A stretch of DNA of 64,000 nt, taken from positions 186,001 to 250,000 of the forward strand of contig NZ_JAMHGA010000018.1 in the NCBI RefSeq assembly GCF_023660105.1, in the 5' to 3' direction. The position numbers and the translations under genes are program-made. Below are positions 57,819-64,000 of the stretch, in pieces. The notes beneath the pieces were generated by a model. It saw nothing but the letters and a program-made list of their open reading frames with translations. It was not told where the DNA came from and did no database searches. The stretch comes from Desulfovibrio aminophilus. Its GTDB lineage: Bacteria; Desulfobacterota; Desulfovibrionia; Desulfovibrionales; Desulfovibrionaceae. Position 1 is the first letter of the stretch, and each line of letters opens with the position of its first letter.

Positions 57819-58924
57819 AGCCGCGAAAATCAATGGAGGGCAATGTGAGTCCGATCATCGCGGAGCGCCTGCGGGGACTGGTTTACGGCCAGGCCATAGG
57901 TGATGCCTTGGGGGTGGGTGGGGAGTTTCACTCCGATTACGACATGCACCGTCTGTATCCGGAAGGCCTCAGCGAGTATGATCAGATCCGGCGCTCGTCC
58001 CATGCCGCCGTCTGGAAACCCGGGGAATGGACCGATGATACGGAGCAGTTCCTTGCCATTCTGGAAAGCCTTCTCGATTCAGGAACTGCTGACGCTGAAG
58101 TCGACCTGAACGATATGGCGCATCGGTTGCGCCGATGGTTGACCACGGACGGCCGTGGGATCGGTACTCTGACGTTCAAGGTGCTGACTCATGGCCGGTT
58201 TCTGGAGGCCCCCTCCGATGTGGCGCGTCAGATATGGGAGCAGGACGGTCGCTGCTCCGCTCCCAACGGCGCCGTCATGCGCACTGCGATCCTGGCGATA
58301 CTTCCATGGGAGCATGACCTGCAGGCCTCGGCGCGCGCCGTGCGGGCTGTTTGCGAACTGACGCACGCAGACCCCCGCTGTGCCTGGTCATGCTTGGTGA
58401 CCTCCTTCGTCGCGGCCTGCCTCGTGCGCGGGGATGATGACATCCCCGGCGCCTGTGAGCGGGCCCTGGTCTGCGGCAGGGCGCTCATGCTGGATGAAGC
58501 AGCCGAGGAGGAAACCAGGTTCTGGATAGAGAGGGCGTTGGGCGGGGAGCGCGGGAAGGGGCGGGCCGTGAAATTCATCGGCCGAGACCCTGAGCAGGGA
58601 TGCAGTTTGAAGACACTGTACACCACCGGGCGAGGGCTGGACTCACTATCGATCGGGCAGGGGCCTGGCCAGGGATACACCATGCGCACCATGGCCGCCG
58701 GGCTCTGGGCGGTTTGGCATGCCGGGGGATTTGCCGATGGCCTGCTGCCGGTCATCAACAGAGGCGGCGACGCCGACACCAACGGCGCGGTGGCAGGCGC
58801 CCTGCTCGGTGCGCGATTCGGATTGGGCTGCTTGCCTCGGCGTTGGGTCAGTGGGCTGGTCAACCGGAACCGGCTTGATGCCGCGTTGCGGCGCATGCAA
58901 CCGGCCCTGGGGATTGAACGGTGA
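57815..58924 (+). CDS. ADP-ribosylglycohydrolase family protein
   Basis: 369 residues. GLVYGQAIGDALGVGGEF near the N-terminus, the metal-binding EWTDDTEQ (71-78) and the C-terminal GGDADTNGAVAGALLGARFG are the magnesium-site motifs of ARH/DraG enzymes, which remove ADP-ribose from proteins or nucleic acids. All metal ligands look intact. It overlaps the phosphatase gene on one side (ATGA) and the cyclotransferase gene on the other (GTGA), so the three form a tight operon. No ADP-ribosyltransferase is present in the window. Confidence 0.93.
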   Translation: MKPRKSMEGNVSPIIAERLRGLVYGQAIGDALGVGGEFHSDYDMHRLYPEGLSEYDQIRRSSHAAVWKPGEWTDDTEQFLAILESLLDSGTADAEVDLNDMAHRLRRWLTTDGRGIGTLTFKVLTHGRFLEAPSDVARQIWEQDGRCSAPNGAVMRTAILAILPWEHDLQASARAVRAVCELTHADPRCAWSCLVTSFVAACLVRGDDDIPGACERALVCGRALMLDEAAEEETRFWIERALGGERGKGRAVKFIGRDPEQGCSLKTLYTTGRGLDSLSIGQGPGQGYTMRTMAAGLWAVWHAGGFADGLLPVINRGGDADTNGAVAGALLGARFGLGCLPRRWVSGLVNRNRLDAALRRMQPALGIER

Positions 58925-59811
58925 CGGCGGCTCCCTTGCGCTATTTCGCATACGGCTCGAACCTGAACGCTGGCGGCCTGCTCCGCTGGTGCAGGTCGAC
59001 GAACCGCCCAAACGCCTTGCCTCGTCGTGGGACGCCCGCATTCCTCCCGAATACTGCAGTAGTCTTTCCCCAATATTCGATATTCCGGGGCGGAGGTGTC
59101 CTCGGCTGGCGCAAGCGGGTTGGGTATGCGCTTCCGGGGGCATTATTCGAAATCACGGAATCCGGCTTGGCCACGCTCGATCTCAAGGAAGGCACCCCGG
59201 AAGTCTACAGGTGGAAGATCACCGGGGTGCTCTTGCCTGAAGGCTCTTCGGCGCGGGCTGTCGTGTACAATCTCCCGAGCACTCGACCGAGTGTCCCTGT
59301 ACCGCCCGCTTTCGGCTATCTCGGGATCGTTGTCGCCGGTTTGAAGGGCTATGGTCATTCCGTGATCCGGCTCTTGGCGGCCGCGCAGGGGACCGACGAT
59401 GCCCAGAATGTGCCGCTGTTCTGCTCCGGCACACTCATGCTCGGTGAGGCTTTGCATGGCGTGATGTGTTCGCTTGGCGCGTGGTTTCTTGGGGATGCCG
59501 AGGCGCATGGACTTCTTGCCGGCTTGGGCGATTTTCCAGGGTTCCAGCCAGGCGGTGGGCAGATTATCCGTGGTCAATTGTTTGAGTTTTCAGGCCCCGG
59601 CGCCGCGTTATACCTGCTGGATCGATTGGAGGGCTTTCATGACTTTGGTGTACCTCAATCGCTTTGCTGGCGAGGGCTGCTCTGCGCGCAGGCCTGCGGT
59701 GGGAACTGTATGGCCTGGGCTTACATCATCGTTCAGGGGGAAGGTCCTGTTATCGAGTCCGGCGATTGGAGAAATCGCAAGAAGAGTGATCGTGCCGGAG
59801 GTAAAAGGTGA
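58921..59811 (+). CDS. Double gamma-glutamylcyclotransferase-like (AIG2/GGCT) protein
   Basis: 296 residues starting at GTG that overlaps the upstream stop. First GGCT-like domain about 1-150 with the canonical YFAYGSNLN and, near residue 90, LDLKEGTPEVY supplying the likely catalytic Glu. Second GGCT-like domain about 163-285: PLFCSGTLMLGEALH replaces YGSNL with CSGTL, and YLLDRLEGFHDF carries the second Glu-containing helix. Two fused GGCT units in one chain are uncommon. GGCTs release 5-oxoproline from gamma-glutamyl amines; some relatives act on modified proteins. Part of the phosphatase/ARH operon. Confidence 0.85.
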   Translation: MTAAPLRYFAYGSNLNAGGLLRWCRSTNRPNALPRRGTPAFLPNTAVVFPQYSIFRGGGVLGWRKRVGYALPGALFEITESGLATLDLKEGTPEVYRWKITGVLLPEGSSARAVVYNLPSTRPSVPVPPAFGYLGIVVAGLKGYGHSVIRLLAAAQGTDDAQNVPLFCSGTLMLGEALHGVMCSLGAWFLGDAEAHGLLAGLGDFPGFQPGGGQIIRGQLFEFSGPGAALYLLDRLEGFHDFGVPQSLCWRGLLCAQACGGNCMAWAYIIVQGEGPVIESGDWRNRKKSDRAGGKR

Positions 59812-59927
59812 CAAGCCTATGCTGAAAATTCGTGACATGCTTATTTGAATTGTTTATTTAAAAACAAATAAAAACAATGCAATGAGTGCTCACATGCCGG
59901 AAGGGGCAAACAGCCGGAGGCCGTGAT

Positions 59928-60413
59928 ATGGTTGAGTCGGACTATTTAGGCGAAGATGCTGAAACACTGGGCAAATTGTCCAAACTGCCCATCTTCAACC
60001 TTCTGGACGGACCAAGGGTGTCCAAGGTCGTGGGCTTCTGCAAAATCCGTCGGTATGATCAAGGGGAAACCCTGATTCTGGAAGGGGACACCGACCGTGC
60101 GTTGTTCATTCTCCTTTCCGGGTCTGTCCGTGTCTTGAAGAAGAAAAAGAAGATCTGCGACCTGCAGCGGTTTGGCGATGTCTTCGGCGAGGTGAATCTG
60201 GTGGATGGGCACGGCAGGAGCGCGACTGTGCGGGCCAATAGCGCTGTGCTCTGCCTGGTTGTGGACGCCGCGCGTCTGGAAACCCTTTCCTCGGATGACG
60301 TCGTCTTTTTTCATGCCCTGATGTACCGCGCTCTCGCGGAGATATTGTCCAGGAAACTCCGAGAAACCAGCGATGACGTCGCCTCTTTGAAGGCAAACCA
60401 CTTTTTTTGTTGA
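59928..60413 (+). CDS. Cyclic-nucleotide-binding-domain protein without DNA-binding domain
   Basis: 161 residues from ATG with GGAGG upstream. A CAP_ED-type beta-roll (about 20-130): YDQGETLILEGDTDRALFILLSGSVRVL and FGDVFGEVNLVDGHGRSATVRANS, where FGEVNLVDGHGRSAT is the phosphate-binding cassette region with Glu and Arg in place. It ends in a short helix and has no winged helix, so it is a sensor or adaptor rather than a transcription factor. 95 bases upstream of the tandem AAA+ gene on the same strand, suggesting it gates that ATPase. The ligand could be cAMP, cGMP or another cyclic nucleotide. Confidence 0.88.
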   Translation: MVESDYLGEDAETLGKLSKLPIFNLLDGPRVSKVVGFCKIRRYDQGETLILEGDTDRALFILLSGSVRVLKKKKKICDLQRFGDVFGEVNLVDGHGRSATVRANSAVLCLVVDAARLETLSSDDVVFFHALMYRALAEILSRKLRETSDDVASLKANHFFC

Positions 60414-60508
60414 GCGTCTGCCCTCGGGAAAGGCTCCCTTGTGTTCAGCGTAAGATCGTTCCACCATATGGAATGATGCTCAGATATTCTCCCTGAAAAA
60501 CATGGAGA

Positions 60509-62752
60509 ATGTCAGTGAGATATCCTACCTCTTTCCTCGCGTCGTTCATTGCGATCAATGCTTCCGAGGACACCCTCTATTTGCGCAAGAAGTGCGCGGA
60601 ATGGTTGGTTCGGTGCCTGGAGCGCCAAGAACTGATGGTTTCTGGTCTCGTTGACCTGCTGGCTTGGACTCTGGGGCGTCCCCTGGAGGATCTCGCGGGA
60701 AGTGTGGTCGATTGGCTTGCAAGCGGTGCGGGTAAAGCCTTCAGCCCGAGGAAGCGCGAATCGATCCAAGAGGCACTGGCTGAGGCTGGTGAAAATCCAG
60801 GGTTCTTGAACGAGGCGCTGGGCAGTGCGGTGGAGATGGCGCCGCGGAGCCTGCTGCGGGTTCTCGCCATGCATTCGCGCTGCATCCTGTGCGAGTATAT
60901 CGAGGAGGGCCGGTACCGGGGTGGGAGCGGCATAGAGCGCTGCGCGGACCAGCTCAAGAAGCTGCTCGGCCTGTCCGAGCATGAAGTCGAACTCTGCCTC
61001 CTGCTCTACTGCAAGGAAACCATTGACTACTGTGAGCGCTACTTCGAGGACGGCATCGGCGTAACCCGACCGCTCGGACGTGACACGCTGTCTCAGGCCC
61101 TGGGCATCAACGTGGCCGCGCTGCGCCGTATTCTGTCCGGCAAGCTGGTGAAATTGGGCATCTTGGATACCAAGAGCTACTTCAGTCTGAGTTCCAGCTA
61201 TGTCGCATTTTTTGAAAGCGGCGACGTGGAGGAGCTGACCCGGGGTTTGTTCATGATCCAGAGGGGGAGCGCTCTGCCGATGTCCAGCTACTCCTTGGAT
61301 CCGGCGGAGGTGGAGCACGTCTACGCCTTGCTCGACAGCCATGGGGCAACTCCCACGCACATCCTCCTCTATGGGACGCCCGGAACCGGGAAAAGCAGCT
61401 TCGTCAGATCCCTGGCCAAGAAGCTGAAGCTGCGGGCCTACAGCGTGGCTTTGCCAGAGGACAGCGACCAAGATACCCGCCGGGCCGGCATCGAGGCGTG
61501 CCTGAACATCACCGCAAACGGGACCACGGGGCTTGTCGTGGTGGACGAGGCCGATAACCTTCTCAATACCGAGATGTCCTTTCTTCGGATGGGGCAGAGC
61601 CTGGACAAAGGGTGGCTCAATGAACTCCTTGAACGGCCGGGAGTGCGCATGGTGTGGATCACCAACAGCATCGGCGGGATCGAACCGTCCGTTCGGAGAC
61701 GCTTCGCCTACAGCGTTCAATTCCAGACGTTGGGCGTCAAACAGAGGGTCCGGGTCTGGAAGAACGTGCTTAAGAAAAATAGAGCTTACGATCTCCTTGA
61801 TCAGGATCAAATCGGGGATTTCGCCAAGAGATTCAACCTGACCGCCGGGTATGTCGATTTGGCCGTGAAGAAGGCGCTTGAATCCAGGGGGCGGCGGGCG
61901 GACCCGTTTCGAAAGTCGGTGGAAATGGCCCTGAAGGCCGGGCTTGCGTTGGCCAATGACGGTGAACCGGCAGCCGCCGAGCGCGCTTTGGACCGCAACT
62001 ATTCATTGGAAGGGATCAGCCTGCGGTGCGATCTCGACGGCCTCCTGACCAGATTGGAGCGGTTTGACCGCTGTCTGCGGGATCAATGGTCGCCGCAAGC
62101 GAACATGAACCTGCTGTTCTACGGCCCTCCTGGAACCGGAAAGACCGAATTGGCCAAGTATGTCGCACAGCGGCTAGAGCGGGAGCTGGTCGCGAAGCGC
62201 ACCAGCGAACTCCTGGGGCCCTATGTCGGCATGACGGAACAACTCATCGCGGAGGCCTTCCGGTCTGCGGAGAAGGAGGGGGCCGTGCTCCTGATCGACG
62301 AAGCGGACAGCTTCATTTTCGACCGGGGGCAGGCCGTTCGTTCCTGGGAGGTGACTGCGGTCAACGAGTTCTTGACCCAAATGGAAAGTTTTCGCGGGCT
62401 TCTCATCTGCACCACCAACAGGATGGAGCAGCTTGACTCCGCTTCCATTCGACGTTTCAACCACAAGATCGGTTTCGATTACCTGACTGGTGACGGCAAC
62501 ATCGTTTTTTATCGACGCATGCTGGCTCCTCTTGCGTACGGCGCGGCGGAAAAGGATGCGTTGAACCCGCTTCGCCACTGCACCAACCTGACCCCAGGTG
62601 ATTTCACGATTGTGCGCGATAGGTTTTCGTTTTATTCCAAAAAAGAAGTGAAGCATCAAACCCTTGTCGAGGCCTTGCTGGAGGAATCCAATATCAAGGA
62701 AAGCCGAAATGGAGCGAACCGTATCGGCTTCAACCGTCCACCGCGAAAGTGA
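60509..62752 (+). CDS. Tandem AAA+ ATPase with helical N-terminal domain
   Basis: 747 residues. N-terminal helical region (about 1-260) with no recognised motif. First AAA+ module: Walker A GTPGTGKS (289-296), Walker B VVVDEADN (D346, E347), arginine finger region SVRRRFA. Second module: GPPGTGKT (539-546), LLIDEADS (D597, E598), ASIRRFNHKI. Both are of the classic clade, similar to Cdc48/ARC or Ycf46-like proteins, that remodel proteins in a ring. Ribosome site is weak. Neighbours are a cyclic-nucleotide sensor upstream and a WYL regulator 9 bases downstream, an arrangement often seen in phage-defence or stress modules. Confidence 0.87.
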   Translation: MSVRYPTSFLASFIAINASEDTLYLRKKCAEWLVRCLERQELMVSGLVDLLAWTLGRPLEDLAGSVVDWLASGAGKAFSPRKRESIQEALAEAGENPGFLNEALGSAVEMAPRSLLRVLAMHSRCILCEYIEEGRYRGGSGIERCADQLKKLLGLSEHEVELCLLLYCKETIDYCERYFEDGIGVTRPLGRDTLSQALGINVAALRRILSGKLVKLGILDTKSYFSLSSSYVAFFESGDVEELTRGLFMIQRGSALPMSSYSLDPAEVEHVYALLDSHGATPTHILLYGTPGTGKSSFVRSLAKKLKLRAYSVALPEDSDQDTRRAGIEACLNITANGTTGLVVVDEADNLLNTEMSFLRMGQSLDKGWLNELLERPGVRMVWITNSIGGIEPSVRRRFAYSVQFQTLGVKQRVRVWKNVLKKNRAYDLLDQDQIGDFAKRFNLTAGYVDLAVKKALESRGRRADPFRKSVEMALKAGLALANDGEPAAAERALDRNYSLEGISLRCDLDGLLTRLERFDRCLRDQWSPQANMNLLFYGPPGTGKTELAKYVAQRLERELVAKRTSELLGPYVGMTEQLIAEAFRSAEKEGAVLLIDEADSFIFDRGQAVRSWEVTAVNEFLTQMESFRGLLICTTNRMEQLDSASIRRFNHKIGFDYLTGDGNIVFYRRMLAPLAYGAAEKDALNPLRHCTNLTPGDFTIVRDRFSFYSKKEVKHQTLVEALLEESNIKESRNGANRIGFNRPPRK

Positions 62753-62761
62753 GGAAAAGAA

Positions 62762-63757
62762 ATGCCTGCCAAGCAGGATCCGTATGCCAGTCCGGCGCAG
62801 AAAGCCGTCAGCCTTTACAGCTTGCTGCTTTTCACCGGCAAGCGCTACTTTTTGTCAGAGCTGGCCGCTGAATTGGAGTGCTCCAAACAGACGGTTCTCC
62901 GCATGATGGAACAGTTGGAGAGAGGCATGGGAATTTCCCTTGAGACCGGGAAAGAGGGAAACCGGCGATGGTTCAAGGTGAAGACGCCCAGAAAAAAGCC
63001 GCAAGTCGCGTTGGAACCGGATGACATCAGCAAACTTCTGCTCTGCAGGGACTTGGTCCGCCATCTGCTTCCCAAACCGATTCTTAATAAGTTGGACGAA
63101 GTCGTGGCCAAGGCCACGGTTTTGTTGCCGGACATGGAAGATCGGTCGGCAGCACTTGATTGCGTCGCCGGGATCATGGTCAAGGGAGGGATCGACTACA
63201 CGCCCTTTGAGGCGAGCATTGAGACGCTTCTGGCCGCCATTTCGAGGAAGGAGGTCTGCGAGGTCCGCTATAAGAGTTTCACCGCCGATGCCGCGAAGCT
63301 TCATTATTTCGCTCCAATGCGGCTCACGGCCTATCGCGAGGCCCTTTATGCGGAGGGGTGGTCCGTTGACCCCCGCGGCAAGCCCAGGCAGAAACATCGG
63401 ATGGTTCTTGCCGTGCATCGCATTGATGGCGTGGAACAGACCAGGTTGATGCATGATTTTGAGACATGGTCTGCGCCGAGATATTTTGGTTTTCCTGAAT
63501 GTGAGCCATACCGGGTCAAGGTCGCCTTGTCCAAGTCCGCGGCGCGCTATGTCCGCGAAAGAAAGTGGAGTGATGACCAAGTGTTTGTTGAGAACGCGGA
63601 CGGCAGCGCCGTGCTGGAGTTTATCGCGCAAAGCAAAAGCGAGGTTGTCTCGTGGGTTTTGTCATTTGGGGGAGAGTTGGAGTTGGTTGATCCTTGCGGA
63701 TTGCGTGACGAAGTGATTGATGAGTGCAAACGGCTTGTGGAATTGTATAAAATATAA
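62762..63757 (+). CDS. HTH-WYL transcriptional regulator
   Basis: 331 residues. N-terminal winged helix (about 10-75; YFLSELAAELECSKQTVLRMMEQLE is the recognition region), a WYL-type SH3-like beta domain (about 155-245; EVRYKSFTAD, FAPMRLTAYREALYAEGWS, where the WYL triplet is degenerate) and a WCX-like C-terminal domain ending LVDPCGLRDEVIDECKRLV. WYL proteins commonly regulate CRISPR and other defence genes and may bind nucleic acid or nucleotide ligands. Starts 9 bases after the AAA+ stop with a GAGGAAA site, so co-transcribed. Confidence 0.9.
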   Translation: MPAKQDPYASPAQKAVSLYSLLLFTGKRYFLSELAAELECSKQTVLRMMEQLERGMGISLETGKEGNRRWFKVKTPRKKPQVALEPDDISKLLLCRDLVRHLLPKPILNKLDEVVAKATVLLPDMEDRSAALDCVAGIMVKGGIDYTPFEASIETLLAAISRKEVCEVRYKSFTADAAKLHYFAPMRLTAYREALYAEGWSVDPRGKPRQKHRMVLAVHRIDGVEQTRLMHDFETWSAPRYFGFPECEPYRVKVALSKSAARYVRERKWSDDQVFVENADGSAVLEFIAQSKSEVVSWVLSFGGELELVDPCGLRDEVIDECKRLVELYKI

Positions 63758-63765
63758 ATAGCTGG

Positions 63766-64000
63766 ATGTACGCTGTGCCTAGAGGAATATCGAATGAAGA
63801 AGTTGCTGATAAAATTATTCGTGGTATCGTGAAAGCTCAAAATAAATATAAAAAATGGTCAAGCAATGAACTTTGGCTTGGTTATGCTCCTGAATATTTA
63901 ATGACATGCTGTATTGCTGAATCATTGGCATCTGATAAAAATTGCTTTGTTGAATTGGAGACGCCTGTTGGTAATATTATTAAAAAGCTTGATGTTAAAA
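63766..64000 (+). CDS. AT-rich gene of unknown function, cut by the window end
   Basis: ATG at 63766, 8 bases after the WYL stop, opens a frame that runs unbroken through the window end (78 codons seen): MYAVPRGISNEEVADKIIRG and later NELWLGYAPEYLMTCCIAE. Much lower GC than the genes before it. The segment is helical with no motif I can name. Close spacing suggests it belongs to the CAP_ED/AAA+/WYL module and might be its effector; only the missing remainder could show that. Confidence 0.65.
   Translation, partial: MYAVPRGISNEEVADKIIRGIVKAQNKYKKWSSNELWLGYAPEYLMTCCIAESLASDKNCFVELETPVGNIIKKLDVK

Noticed and set aside
59844-59880. AT-rich hairpin-like sequence after the double GGCT gene as a terminator
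   Set aside because: Arms pair imperfectly (two extra A residues) and the stem is almost all A-T, so a functional terminator cannot be claimed.
60453-60477. TTCCA-ccata-TGGAA inverted repeat upstream of the AAA+ gene as an operator for the WYL regulator
   Set aside because: Arms of only five bases; too short to support without a second copy.

Overview
The window is high-GC chromosomal DNA from a bacterium that looks like a Desulfovibrio-type sulfate reducer. The evidence is gene content: a CooA-controlled Ni-CO dehydrogenase (cooA-cooS-cooC), a long heterodisulfide-reductase (Hdr) type electron-transfer operon with a probable selenocysteine codon, a sigma-54-driven flagellar hook gene, a TRAP transporter operon and a Pal lipoprotein. 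The species assignment is inference; no rRNA or taxonomic marker is present.

Layout. 1-3.9 kb (minus strand): cooC (cut by the window edge), cooS, cooA, a stand-alone receiver and a small protein; a palindrome matching the CooA box lies upstream of cooS. 4.1-7.9 kb: hook protein FlgE behind a -24/-12 promoter, Pal, an L,D-transpeptidase-like lipoprotein, a small membrane protein. 8.2-13.7 kb: a cysteine desulfidase/serine dehydratase-like enzyme, RidA, a three-gene TRAP transporter and a GntR regulator, an apparent amino-acid uptake and deamination module. 13.9-17.6 kb: a TonB-dependent receptor and a divergent TonB. 17.6-20.9 kb: an NtrC-type two-component pair. 21.2-33.9 kb: a ten-gene operon of HdrA, MvhD, FrhB-like, a giant double HdrA carrying an embedded receiver-like domain, HdrC, HdrB, UspA, a receiver, and two HdrD/DsrK-like proteins, the first apparently containing selenocysteine.

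From about 34 kb the window becomes an accessory island of mixed, often low GC. It begins with a degenerate tRNA-Ala-like gene and a 43-bp direct repeat of its 3' half, a frameshifted duplicate of the tonB 3' end, a DUF554 membrane protein and a tyrosine integrase. It then holds an IS481-type transposase remnant, a secreted LHH-nuclease-like protein, and a type III (III-D-like) CRISPR-Cas locus. That locus comprises a Cas10 with GGDD but no HD domain, Csx10-like, fused RAMPs, Csx19-like, a TIGR03986-like RAMP, a Cas6-Cas1 fusion and Cas2, plus two arrays sharing one repeat family and one leader.

Between the arrays lie a DHH phosphoesterase-like gene and a divergent CARF-AAA-sigma54 activator; beyond the second array is a Can1-like double-CARF nuclease. 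Sequences resembling -24/-12 promoters lie upstream of cas10, the DHH gene, the LHH nuclease gene and a secreted-protein/SMI1 pair. My leading hypothesis is that cyclic oligoadenylate made by Cas10 is read both by the nuclease and by the CARF-sigma54 activator, turning CRISPR interference into a transcriptional programme.

The right end (57-64 kb) holds two compact modules of possible defence or stress function: phosphatase / ADP-ribosylglycohydrolase / double gamma-glutamylcyclotransferase, and cyclic-nucleotide-binding protein / tandem AAA+ ATPase / WYL regulator / an unfinished AT-rich gene.
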